A DNA stretch of 64,000 nucleotides, from contig WVZY01000026.1 in NCBI GenBank assembly GCA_011772205.1, positions 1 through 64,000 of the forward strand, given 5' to 3'. Position 1 is the stretch's first letter. Every line of letters starts with the position of its first letter. Origin of the DNA: Candidatus Latescibacterota bacterium (lineage in GTDB: Bacteria > Krumholzibacteriota > Krumholzibacteriia > WVZY01). The position numbers were made by a program, and so were the translations under genes. This document shows positions 10,115 through 19,542 of this stretch, piece by piece. A model generated the notes under the pieces. That model worked only from the letters and a program-made list of their open reading frames with translations, was not told the origin of the DNA and did no database searches.

Positions 10115-11371
10115 TCAAAATCTGGGATTCACGATATTGCTGTACTTGGATCCGAATCGATACGAGAAGCTAATGGAATATGAATAATAATACTGTGTCG
10201 CTAATTGCTTGCGTCTGAGGAGCACTTCATCTTCAGATAATCCTCTTCTTGGTAGTTCGATTTGATCACGAATTCTTGAATAGCTGCCGCCCAGCGTTAA
10301 ATACAGGCCTTCAAAGAGTCGCAGATATACGGAATTATAGAACACGAGCCTGTTTCTTTCGAAGTCATGGAGATAGTGAGATCCCTCCAATGAAGCACTG
10401 AAAGAACCCCACGTTCGTTTCAAATCCATTGTTATTGATAAGCTCTCTAGGAATAAATCCTCTTCGGTCTCGTAGTAAATCGTTTCCTCGTCGTATTTGT
10501 TGTGTTTGTAACCGCCTTTATAGAGTATCCTGAGATTTCGGTATGTGGATTCGGAATAGGGAAATATATTGAACTCTACTGCCGGAGCGACATAGACTGA
10601 CCAGTCCGTATTGTAGTATATCGATTTCGATGCTAATAGATATCCTCCAATGGACCAATGATCATTGATGCTTCTCACTGTTAATCCATGAAACTCGCTA
10701 CTTCTCGAAATGCTGGTTATATTCAGATCGTCAGTATCAAATCGTTCTTCGCTATAATCCGTCCATAATCCGAAGTCAAGTTTCCAAGCCTCAGTGACGC
10801 GATCAGCGGTAATCGAGCCATTGAAATAAATGCTCTTTATCGACTCCTGTCCGGACATACCTTTGCCAATTGAAATGCTGAATACCCAGCTATCCCATCT
10901 ATCGGCTACGGCGGCTGGTTCGGCTTTGCGCAAATAGTTGATATCGATGCCTTGCGCTTGTGGGGTTCTCGATACGTATCGAATCAATTCGAGTTTCATG
11001 ATCCGTACGATCTCGGAACGAACGAAATCTGTTGTGTCGATATCTCTCGTCGTGCACGAGAGCGTATCATTGACACCGATAAATTCCTTTTGCCCGGTGA
11101 AAGTCACGGTACGTTCCGTTGCCCTAGATCCGGTTCTCTGAGAGGTATATAGGATGTGCACTTGCGCTTGCTTTCTGCCCCGAACGTAATTAATAAACGG
11201 AATATGCTCTTTGACATATTGCTGATGTGGGACGTTATCGAGGAACACTTTAAGTGCGTATTTCTGGGGAGGCACATATGTCTCAGTTGTTGCGAGTAAA
11301 GGAGAGTTGAAGCTTGCTGCGCAAGTCATAGCAATAATGACGAGCGCGCTATGAATAGCCAGGATTCTCAT
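10115..11371 (-). CDS. Predicted outer-membrane beta-barrel-like protein of unknown function
   Basis: Signal peptide; alternating aromatic/polar strands; C-terminal 'YYYSYSISFSYRFGSKYSNIVNPRF'. Confidence 0.65.
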   Translation of the reverse strand: MRILAIHSALVIIAMTCAASFNSPLLATTETYVPPQKYALKVFLDNVPHQQYVKEHIPFINYVRGRKQAQVHILYTSQRTGSRATERTVTFTGQKEFIGVNDTLSCTTRDIDTTDFVRSEIVRIMKLELIRYVSRTPQAQGIDINYLRKAEPAAVADRWDSWVFSISIGKGMSGQESIKSIYFNGSITADRVTEAWKLDFGLWTDYSEERFDTDDLNITSISRSSEFHGLTVRSINDHWSIGGYLLASKSIYYNTDWSVYVAPAVEFNIFPYSESTYRNLRILYKGGYKHNKYDEETIYYETEEDLFLESLSITMDLKRTWGSFSASLEGSHYLHDFERNRLVFYNSVYLRLFEGLYLTLGGSYSRIRDQIELPRRGLSEDEVLLRRKQLATQYYYSYSISFSYRFGSKYSNIVNPRF

Positions 11372-11754
11372 TATCTTCCAAACAGAACATCGATTAAAGC
11401 AGGCTGGGATGACAAGGTGAGCAAGAATAGTAAGAGTGATGACAGCCGCTTTTTTTCGATAAGTGCATCGGGATCAAAGGACTTTGTTTTTCATAATAAA
11501 TTTATTGAATGCGATAAATGATTTTCAATTGCTAAATCGCAATCGATAGGATTTTCCGACATGAGCCAATGCACAGCGGCGCCGCCGGGCATGCAGCCTC
11601 TCAACCTTGGCACTGAAAGTACCATCTGCCAAGGCGACCGCCTGTAATGCCCGGAGAGCCTCGAAGATGAGTCCCGGTATTGCTGAGACTTTCGGTTTAT
11701 TTTCGGGTTTCTCAATGGACCTGGCGAAGCCAAATAACAAAAGGAATGATGATC

Positions 11755-11988
11755 ATGAGCGAAGAGAGAGTTATCGGGATGGTTCAAAAGAACGAGCTGA
11801 TGCAAGTGAGAGTCACAAAAAAATCCTACTCTGGCCGGGACTACATTCATGTAAGGCAATTTGTCCGGCGAAAAGATGAAAGCGAATACAAGCCAACGGC
11901 AAAGGGCATTGCGATTGAGATACGCCAAGCTCCTGAGATATGCGCGGTTTTTGAAAAGCTGGCGGAAGAGCTGGAACGAAATAAGTAG
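11755..11988 (+). CDS. Transcriptional coactivator p15/PC4-like ssDNA-binding protein
   Basis: 'MSEERVIGMVQKNELMQVRVTKKSYSGRDYIHVRQFV...YKPTAKGIAIEIRQAPEICAVFEKLAEEL'. Confidence 0.6.
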   Translation: MSEERVIGMVQKNELMQVRVTKKSYSGRDYIHVRQFVRRKDESEYKPTAKGIAIEIRQAPEICAVFEKLAEELERNK

Positions 11989-12017
11989 ACAACAAACCAT
12001 AAGACAAGGGGATATAA

Positions 12018-12548
12018 ATGGTTCCCATGAATAAATTTTCAGGACGACAGCTAAAGCTTATCGAGCTTTTAGCTAATCTAGATGATACACGGAGCAAAGA
12101 CCAAAAAAGCGTTGCTGCGGGGTTTGCTCCCAAACAGGTTTACCGCCTGCAACGCGATCCGCACTTTGCAGCTGCGGTTTATCAGCGAATGAAATCACAC
12201 CTAAGGGAAAACCTGGGTCGCATATATAAAAGCTTGCTGGAACGTGCCGCTAATGGAGGCATGAAAGCTTGCGAATTGTTACTGAGGGCAAGCGGCGAAA
12301 TTGCTCCCGGGGTCAACGCGCAAACAAATGTTATGCAGCACGCATACCAGGAGAACCCGGAGGCTTTCCGAACCGCTTTCAGGGAAGCACAGCGACAGCG
12401 AGAACAGCGAACACTTGAAGCACGGCAGCGGGTAAGACTGGAGGACGACGGGCGGGAGGCGCAATGCAAATTGGACGAAATTGTGTGCTGGAGGACGAGT
12501 ATAACATTTCAGATTACTAATCTGGCAGGTGAGCAATGGGCATTTTGA
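12018..12548 (+). CDS. phBC6A51-like helix-turn-helix phage/mobile-element protein
   Basis: 'SGRQLKLIELLANLDDTRSKDQKSVAAGFAPKQVYRLQRDPHFAAAVYQRMKSHL' HTH-like, small-terminase-like layout. Confidence 0.5.
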   Translation: MVPMNKFSGRQLKLIELLANLDDTRSKDQKSVAAGFAPKQVYRLQRDPHFAAAVYQRMKSHLRENLGRIYKSLLERAANGGMKACELLLRASGEIAPGVNAQTNVMQHAYQENPEAFRTAFREAQRQREQRTLEARQRVRLEDDGREAQCKLDEIVCWRTSITFQITNLAGEQWAF

Positions 12549-12793
12549 AAGGGCGGAAAATAGTAAAACCAAAAATCCCGAGCGCAATTCGGATTCCCAA
12601 AGTACCACCTGACCCGGGAGTGGTCGAGGGCGAGACTTATACGGAGTTTCGAAAACGACTGAGCTGGTTTAAGCACTGGCTTCGCCGGAAAAAGGCGGGC
12701 CTGGCAACGTCAAAACACCCATCTGATCCGAGAGTAATAAAGCGATATGAGGAACTCGAAGCACTCCAGCGTAAGGGCTACCCGGTCGATTAG
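12536..12793 (+). CDS. Hypothetical protein of the integrative element
   Basis: Open frame overlapping the upstream gene, same strand, compact gene packing. Confidence 0.5.
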   Translation: MGILKGRKIVKPKIPSAIRIPKVPPDPGVVEGETYTEFRKRLSWFKHWLRRKKAGLATSKHPSDPRVIKRYEELEALQRKGYPVD

Positions 12794-12810
12794 CAATGGA
12801 GGTTTTTAAC

Positions 12811-13089
12811 ATGACCATTAAGAGCAAGAAAACGGCAACGCAGGCACTCAATCAGCAAATCCTCGACGAGCTTCGGGCCAAGGGCGGACTGCCCGACGCA
12901 GTAGACCTGTACCATGACCGCGAACAACGGTTGAAACTAGAAAAAGAATTACACGAACGGAAATGGACACTCGAAGAAGTGGAGCAAATCCTTCAGGAAA
13001 CGAAAGACGATCCAAAAGCGCAAGCCGTTTGGCGCGAAGTGTTCCAGGAATCCAACGCCAGGGGTGATTTAAATATGTTCATCAAATGA
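12811..13089 (+). CDS. Hypothetical charged helical protein of the integrative element
   Basis: 'MTIKSKKTATQALNQQILDELRAKGGLPDAVDLYHDREQRLKLEKEL'; overlaps the next start by 4 bp. Confidence 0.5.
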   Translation: MTIKSKKTATQALNQQILDELRAKGGLPDAVDLYHDREQRLKLEKELHERKWTLEEVEQILQETKDDPKAQAVWREVFQESNARGDLNMFIK

Positions 13090-13652
13090 CACTACCCGAG
13101 TTTAAGGCATACCTTGAAGCAAAAGGCGTCAAGGGTCCGATATTCGATCATGTTTTTGCAAGGGAGGCCTTGAACGTGGATCACTACAGCGAGGTTGGGC
13201 GGAAAGAGTATGAAGCACTCCGACCAATAATCGAAAAAGCATACAGGCAAGGACGTGTTCGGTCAGCTTCCCTGTACGAAGGTATTGGCCCGGCTGAGGC
13301 ACACTTTCCGGGCGAAACAGATCGGTAACGAGCGGCACGCATCCAAAAAACCAACGAACAGATAGACCAATATCTAAAAGCGCAAGAGATTATCGAGGAA
13401 ATCAAGAGCGCACTGGATGAATTGGAAAAGAAGATCCCAAGCAAGCAAGAGCTTGACATCGACTTAGGCGATATTTCTTTTATGCTCAGCCGGAAGAAAA
13501 AAGAGATTGATTCTCTGGATTCTCCGGACTTCCCGGTGAATCAGCTTGAAGGATATAGCTACATTGCCGAGCAAGAAGCGGAAGCACGACGGTTGCACGA
13601 AAAGCACAGAGTAGATACCCGACCGTTCTACGTGCAGATGTTTGATAAGTAA
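13086..13652 (+). pseudogene. Coiled-coil protein interrupted by an in-frame TAA at 13326-13328
   Basis: 13086-13328 and 13329-13652 are in the same frame; sequence after TAA continues 'RAARIQKTNEQIDQYLKAQEIIEEIKSALDELEKKIPSKQ...'. Confidence 0.5.
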
Positions 13653-13687
13653 AAGCGGCTGTTGATACCCGGTGAGTGATCTTCCCG

Positions 13688-14245
13688 CTACCGATACAGC
13701 AACTTGACACGGCCCCAGCTTGTTTCCTCCACCGGTACGTCGCAATAACAGGTCGCGTCCGGATTGATGACCGCATCGCCGCCTCTCGCCCTGAGCGTGC
13801 TCGGCGGAGTGCCGCAATCTCTGACCCAGATTCCCGGAACGTCATAATATGTGGTATCTGCAACGACCTGGATGTAGCTGCACGGAGGCGTCGTTCCTAG
13901 TGCGCAGAATTGGATCGCAAGGATCATATGCGGAGAAACAACGCAACTCCCATAAGCAATCGCAATGCCCGCATCGGAACTCCCGATACTTAAGTAAGGG
14001 GGAGTTACCGTCTCACACATATACATCATTGTGACGCCCCACGAAAGCCAATCGACCCTGAAGCAAGAGCCGGTTGCACCGGGTGACGACAGGTGGAGCA
14101 CGTACACGGTTACCGTTCCGGGTTCATCATAGACATCGCACGTGGTTCCCCCCGGATCGGCAAACAACCCAATGCTACCTGGCTGTGCAGTCACGACGCT
14201 TCCAATGAGAATTGAGAAAACAGCTAATAGCAGTACCCTTTTCAT
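13688..14245 (-). CDS. Secreted protein of unknown function
   Basis: Signal peptide 'MKRVLLLAVFSILIGSVVTAQPGSIGLFADPGGTTCDVYD'; C-terminal 'CDVPVEETSWGRVKLLYR'. Confidence 0.7.
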   Translation of the reverse strand: MKRVLLLAVFSILIGSVVTAQPGSIGLFADPGGTTCDVYDEPGTVTVYVLHLSSPGATGSCFRVDWLSWGVTMMYMCETVTPPYLSIGSSDAGIAIAYGSCVVSPHMILAIQFCALGTTPPCSYIQVVADTTYYDVPGIWVRDCGTPPSTLRARGGDAVINPDATCYCDVPVEETSWGRVKLLYR

Positions 14246-14340
14246 AACGACCTCCCCATACTGCAAGTAGTTAAAGCGATAGTAAACGGTATTGTATCAC
14301 AATTCACTTTGCCCGTCAAGGACATACTTGACAATAATGC

Positions 14341-14440
14341 TTACGACTATATTGTCGAACAGGAAGCGGAAGCACGACGGTTGCACGAAGAAACCAGAAC
14401 GGATACCCGACCCTATTGGATTCAGATGATGAAACCGTGA
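14341..14440 (+). pseudogene. Partial duplicate of the 3' end of the 13086-13652 gene
   Basis: 'YIVEQEAEARRLHEETRTDTRPYWIQMMKP*' vs 'YIAEQEAEARRLHEKHRVDTRPFYVQMFDK*'; identical 27-mer gaagcggaagcacgacggttgcacgaa. Confidence 0.65.
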
Positions 14441-14552
14441 CCCCTCCTGGTAGGGCTTGCTGTACCCCTGCCGTGTTCGCTCCCCGGCACAGTGAGGCCA
14501 ACTGCCTGGTTCTTTGGCTGAGAGCGTTTTTCGGATTGGAGTAAAGATGGTT

Positions 14553-15095
14553 TTACAGACGCCAAGGATCTCGTCCGACGCGTTCAACAACTTCGCCGGT
14601 TTGACAGTCCCTATAGATGAGGACGATGATATTACCGGCCTCTCCGGCTCCAGTTATCGTGTACCCTCTTGCAACCCCATCATTAATGCACAGCCGATAA
14701 GCCGTATCACCAGGGTTGGCAGCAACGCCGTCCACCGGTTCGGTGTGATACCTGCTAAATGGATTTTCGAGCCGATGGCCGCCTGGGAGCAAGTCAATAA
14801 GGGTATTACCATCAAGGTTCCTGTCGCAATCAACGTTACTTGGATAAATACCGTTATTCCGAGCAGCGAATTCCTCCGCTGCCGCCTGAACAAGTTTGCA
14901 ATTGAACCAGACCTTCCAGAATTTTTTGTAGGCATATTTCCAAACGGCATCATCGGGCAATTCGGGGAATTGAGCAAGCGAGATAACCGGGCTGATGTCT
15001 TTCTCAAAATCTGCCGCAACCGGGCTGTGGTCTTGGCTGCATCCGTAAATGAACAGCAAAAATGTGAGCGTTAGAGCTATGAACTGTCTTCTCAT
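14553..15095 (-). CDS. Predicted lipoprotein, hypothetical
   Basis: Lipobox-like 'MRRQFIALTLTFLLFIYGCSQD'. Confidence 0.65.
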   Translation of the reverse strand: MRRQFIALTLTFLLFIYGCSQDHSPVAADFEKDISPVISLAQFPELPDDAVWKYAYKKFWKVWFNCKLVQAAAEEFAARNNGIYPSNVDCDRNLDGNTLIDLLPGGHRLENPFSRYHTEPVDGVAANPGDTAYRLCINDGVARGYTITGAGEAGNIIVLIYRDCQTGEVVERVGRDPWRL

Positions 15096-15323
15096 GTTGT
15101 CCACCTCCCCTAAACCAAAACGGGCCACTGTACCTGTTGGGGAGGCTGAGCAATTAGCGGGCCAGTTAGTAGGAGCTATGGTAACTCATAGATTAACGTT
15201 GCTGATGGGGGCTTGTTGTCTCTTGGGATTCCGTTCGGGCGGGCGGGAGTTAGCAACCCGAAGGGCCAGAAACATTGTGAGCTGGACCCATTGCAGGAAT
15301 AGAGGTGTAGCAGCTTAATTCTT

Positions 15324-16084
15324 TTAATTGTTGGATTCAGGCTTTTCCACGAAATAAGGGACAATCACATGATCCATAGGAGGACCATCTTCAATCTCTA
15401 CTTCATCAGCCGGGAATTTTCCATCTTCCCCAAGGTGTTCTACTATAATAAGAATCATGCAGTGGTTAATGAATGTATTGAAATCACGAGACACGTCTAC
15501 CAACTCTTTATACAGTTGTTGGTGTACCTTATATGGGTCTTTTGATTCCGTCAACTCACTTATGGCGTTTATCATTGACATTCCCGAAATCTCTGTTGCG
15601 ATGTTATAAAGACTACTACCCCAAACCTCAGACAGATAAAGATAATAATCGTTCTTGGGATCAATAAGCTTCATATACTCTTTAATATCTTCCGTGTCAT
15701 AATGAAATGCGAATTTATTGCGAACTCTTTCAATCATGCTTTCGTTCTTATCGAAATACTCCTTCAACGAGTCCAAGGGTTTGTTTGCTTCATGGTGGAG
15801 GATCAGCGCGTATTTCTTCGACATCTGTGTTCCAAAGAACGAGGCTCTAATAACATTCCAACTCTAAAAAGAACTCCACAATGAAGATATATAATCAAGG
15901 ACCCCGTTGCTGTATAACTTTTTTGAATTATTTCGTTCGATGACTTCTTATGCGTATAATATAGCAACTTGTGAAGAATAGAAATGTGGTTACCCAGATT
16001 TGCTAGCTGTACAAAAAGTACCCTGTCGTTCTCTGGGATTGACTGAAGCTTTTGCCCGGTTATTGAATAAGAGATTAGTTTCAT
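15324..16084 (-). pseudogene. Hypothetical protein split by a frameshift
   Basis: ORF 15803-16084 reads '...TGSLIIYLHCGVLFRV' then shifts; the other frame continues 'SWNVIRASFFGTQMSKKYALILHHEANKPLDSLKEYF'. Confidence 0.55.
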
Positions 16085-16374
16085 GGTTTTGAAGACACCC
16101 CCTTAATGCCTAATGGCAGGTTCTACATGAATGGCAGATGCTCATATTCAAGGTTTTCGGCAGAATCCTGCAAGAACAAGATACGCACCAAGAGGCGTGA
16201 CGAGGCATCGCTTTTGCTGTATAAAATAAATGTAATGCCGAAAAAACCACGAGTATTCTTTTATCCGACAAAAGGCCGCCCGTTTCGGCGGATGGTTGTG
16301 GCCTGTTGGGAGAATAGGCTTCGCTCGTGGCGCCTTCGGCCCCCTGATGGGCCACTGTCTTTTGGAGGTTTATC

Positions 16375-17481
16375 ATGAGACCGCGAAAGCGGACATATAA
16401 GAAAGTTGAGCGCGGCATTTTCTACTACCTGACAGCGGATAGAAAGCGCAAGTATGGGATTGATTACACGGTCAACGGTGGCGTGAAATCGTTGGGGATA
16501 CGGTCGAGCTGGCCAGGCAAGCTCCAGCGATTAAAAAAGCGGAAATCGCTCAAGGCCGATATAAGATCAGGCCCAAGAGGAAGGCCATCAAATTTGAGAA
16601 GCTTGCTGCGGGGTATCTGGCAAAAATCCAACGTCACAAGTCCTACTGGCGTTCAGAGGGCATCATTAAACGGGCAGAGAAGCATTTTTTTAGGCAGAGC
16701 GATTGATACAATCTCAACGAAGGATATGGATGCTTACTTTATAAAAATGAGCAGCATGAAAATAATTCGCGGCAAGGAGCCTACAAACGCAACGCTTGCC
16801 CGTCACCAGGCTGTACTTCGCGGTTTATTTTCGCTAGCCGTCAAGTATGACTATATCGACAGCAATCCGCTTTCGGGAACGCAAACTTATAGGATTGATG
16901 AAAAGCCATTTCGTCCTTTGACCAAAGCAGAAGAGGGTCGTTTGCTGGCGGCATCTGAACTTCCACTACGGCGAATAATTACGGTTGCCTTGTATTGTGG
17001 GTTGCGCAAGTCAGAATTGTTAGATTTGACCTGGGAAAATATTGATTTTGAGGAAAACGTGATTAATATAGTGCAGCCGAAAACTGGTAAAACCAAGATT
17101 GTCCCGATGAATGAGCTAGTAGTTAGAACATTGCAGGAGTTTCCAGACAATCGTCAAGGCTATATATTCGATTGGGCACGCGGGGACAACAAGAAATTCG
17201 ACCGAATATTCCATAGAGCGGTGAAGCGAGCCCGCATCCCTAAGATAACATTTCACTCCCTGCGCCATAATTTTTGCAGTCGTCTGGCACGATTGGGGGT
17301 TGACGTAAAAACCATCCAGAGCTTAGCAGGTCATAATGATGTCCGTACGACATTGAAATATATTCATTCATCCCCTGAAGTGAAACGGAGCGCCGTGAAT
17401 GCGCTCCTCACGGGCAAACTCCACGGCGATTCTACGGCGATTGACCCCAGTCTGTCTGACAATTCTGTTGAATCTAAATGA
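16375..17481 (+). CDS. Tyrosine recombinase/phage integrase with out-of-frame internal segment
   Basis: Catalytic R 'CGLRKSELL', 'HSLRHNF', 'GHNDVRTTLKYIH'; ~16495-16691 reads sensibly only in another frame. Confidence 0.88.
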   Translation: MRPRKRTYKKVERGIFYYLTADRKRKYGIDYTVNGGVKSLGIRSSWPGKLQRLKKRKSLKADIRSGPRGRPSNLRSLLRGIWQKSNVTSPTGVQRASLNGQRSIFLGRAIDTISTKDMDAYFIKMSSMKIIRGKEPTNATLARHQAVLRGLFSLAVKYDYIDSNPLSGTQTYRIDEKPFRPLTKAEEGRLLAASELPLRRIITVALYCGLRKSELLDLTWENIDFEENVINIVQPKTGKTKIVPMNELVVRTLQEFPDNRQGYIFDWARGDNKKFDRIFHRAVKRARIPKITFHSLRHNFCSRLARLGVDVKTIQSLAGHNDVRTTLKYIHSSPEVKRSAVNALLTGKLHGDSTAIDPSLSDNSVESK

Positions 17482-17658
17482 GTTAACCCTCCCCATTCTG
17501 GCACCGCCTATGCTATACATGTCCCCGACAGCATGATAGGTATCCGTGCGGCTGTTGAGGCAGCCACACAATATTATATAGCATAAGGAGTTAGCGAAGA
17601 TCGCTAGTCTTCCAATTGGCTTCGCAGCAACAGATCCAGCAACACGGGGAGGCTCATC

Positions 17659-18654
17659 TTGAAAATATTCATGGTCATTAGTGCGATCGTTCTGGTGATT
17701 GCCGGTTTCATTCGATATCTGATCCAGAAGTTCTCATATTTATTCAATCCGCCACTCCGAATTCATCTCGTTCCAGAGGCGGCCGGCAAGGGTCGCTCTA
17801 AGGTGTTTGAACAGCACCGGCGTGAACTCGACAGCAGGAGCTTCGATGAGATCGGCACATTCCGGATCCCCGAAATGTCTGGCCTCATGTTGACGGCGTT
17901 TACCCAACCGTACCAAAACGTCTGCGCGGTCGTTTACAATCACCCAATCGTCGGCTGTTTTATTGACATGTTTTCGGAGAACGAGGAAAGCCGAAGTCTC
18001 ACCGTATCCAGTGCGCCTCTAGGCGAAGAGCTCGATCAACCGCCGGGACGGGAAAAGATCATCGACAAGACCCTGACAGTGTCCGATCTGTACGATCTCA
18101 TTCTGAAGGATCGCCCCGCTGGTCCGCACAAGAGGATCGACGCGTCGAACTTCGTCGTAGAGTTTCAGGCGGCTTACGCGAAGGAGATGGACTGGCGAGT
18201 AAACCGCGGCGGCGTCACAGAGGAAGAAGTGAGACGATCGGCGCAGGTTATGGGGATTGCGTCGGATAAAACGGTCCGGAAGGCAACGGAAAAGTTGCGC
18301 GATCAATACGCGTCAAAGCAACGTATTCTCCCGTGCGAAAAGCATCCGGAAGGGGATTGCTCTTATGATTATGAGAAGAACCCGAGACGCGACATCGAGG
18401 GGATGCCGTTCGTCAACGGAGATCCGCGCAGCTGCCCGAAGTATGGGCATATTTGTCCGGAATTCATGGAAGACTTCGGACTCACCACGGAAGACCTGCA
18501 CATTCGCGCTTCCATTCATTGCGGCGCCCTTATTGATGAACTCGTCAAGCAGGGCAAACTCACGAAGGAATCGCCGGAATACCGCGAGCAAAAGCACCGT
18601 TATGAGAACATGCGACGCCTATATCCGAAAGGGAAGTATCCGCAGTACTATTAG
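17659..18654 (+). CDS. Hypothetical protein with N-terminal transmembrane segment
   Basis: Long ORF with N-terminal TM. Confidence 0.65.
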   Translation: MKIFMVISAIVLVIAGFIRYLIQKFSYLFNPPLRIHLVPEAAGKGRSKVFEQHRRELDSRSFDEIGTFRIPEMSGLMLTAFTQPYQNVCAVVYNHPIVGCFIDMFSENEESRSLTVSSAPLGEELDQPPGREKIIDKTLTVSDLYDLILKDRPAGPHKRIDASNFVVEFQAAYAKEMDWRVNRGGVTEEEVRRSAQVMGIASDKTVRKATEKLRDQYASKQRILPCEKHPEGDCSYDYEKNPRRDIEGMPFVNGDPRSCPKYGHICPEFMEDFGLTTEDLHIRASIHCGALIDELVKQGKLTKESPEYREQKHRYENMRRLYPKGKYPQYY

Positions 18655-18667
18655 CTCCCAACAGCGA

Positions 18668-19354
18668 CTAGGCTTTAGCAACAATCTCTCTGCTTTTCGG
18701 TCCGCAGTTCAACAGCATGTCCAGGGTTGAAAGATTGTAGATGAAATCTCCCCAAAGCTGCGGGTACACCGGCGGGTGGAAATCGAGAAAAACGAGCTCT
18801 ATACCGTTCTTTTTCATCGAGACGGCGTCGATGTGCTTCTCCACCATCGGAAAGATCGAAAACCGCTTGGCTCCTACGCACTTGCAGATCTTGATGAGCA
18901 GGTCTGTTCCCTTACCGCTGATTCCCAGATCGGTTTGGAGGAGCAGCCGCGTCTTCAGTGAAAATACTTCCCAGAAAAATCGAATCAAATCAACATTGAG
19001 CTCTGCCAGCAGGGCTTGATTTTTCGCGTAGATGAATTCGATGGTTTTATGATATTCGCCGAAATAGGGTGCATTGGCGTAATTCTGTTGGATGCTCCTC
19101 AGATGCTTTTTCCGCCAGTCTCGTCCATTATATAGTTCAACTTCTCGTATAACTTGCAGGCCGCGCCCTTTCTTCCAGACGGGGACGGTCAGCCAAAGTT
19201 CTCCATCCTCGTTTTTCAACCGGTTTCGATTTAGCCAGCATCTTCCCCTGGGGAATTGGACGTCGTCCAGGAGGACCATACAATCTGATTGCGTGGCTTT
19301 GGAAAAGAAACCGGGCCAAGGTAGGAAGATTGGTTGATGCGTAGTAAGGATCAT
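18668..19354 (-). CDS. WbqC family protein
   Basis: 'TTHQPIFLPWPGFFSKATQSDCMVLLDDVQFPRGRCWLNRNRLKNEDGELWLTVPV'. Confidence 0.9.
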   Translation of the reverse strand: MILTTHQPIFLPWPGFFSKATQSDCMVLLDDVQFPRGRCWLNRNRLKNEDGELWLTVPVWKKGRGLQVIREVELYNGRDWRKKHLRSIQQNYANAPYFGEYHKTIEFIYAKNQALLAELNVDLIRFFWEVFSLKTRLLLQTDLGISGKGTDLLIKICKCVGAKRFSIFPMVEKHIDAVSMKKNGIELVFLDFHPPVYPQLWGDFIYNLSTLDMLLNCGPKSREIVAKA

Positions 19355-19542
19355 GTTTTCTCTGATGAACCTGACTGATGTGAACGTTAGGGAACCGCCT
19401 TCTTATGCTCCGGATCTATATAAATTCTACTACTCCCGGCTGTCCACTTCAACTCATTGCATCTTTGTGTGGCCGGTGCCCGGTCGCCGTAATACGACCA
19501 CCGACCGAGTTCCAATGCCATTTGTGAGGGTATCCAGAGAAG

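Noticed and set aside
10085-10115. c-di-GMP-I riboswitch-like string 'ttcaaaccgcgcacgcaaagtc'
   Set aside because: Contains CAAACC and ACGCAAAG, but there is no room for the P1b hairpin and no flanking pairing; likely chance
14297-14590. 97-aa minus-strand ORF
   Set aside because: It is antisense to the duplicated gene-end fragment at 14341-14440; shadow ORF
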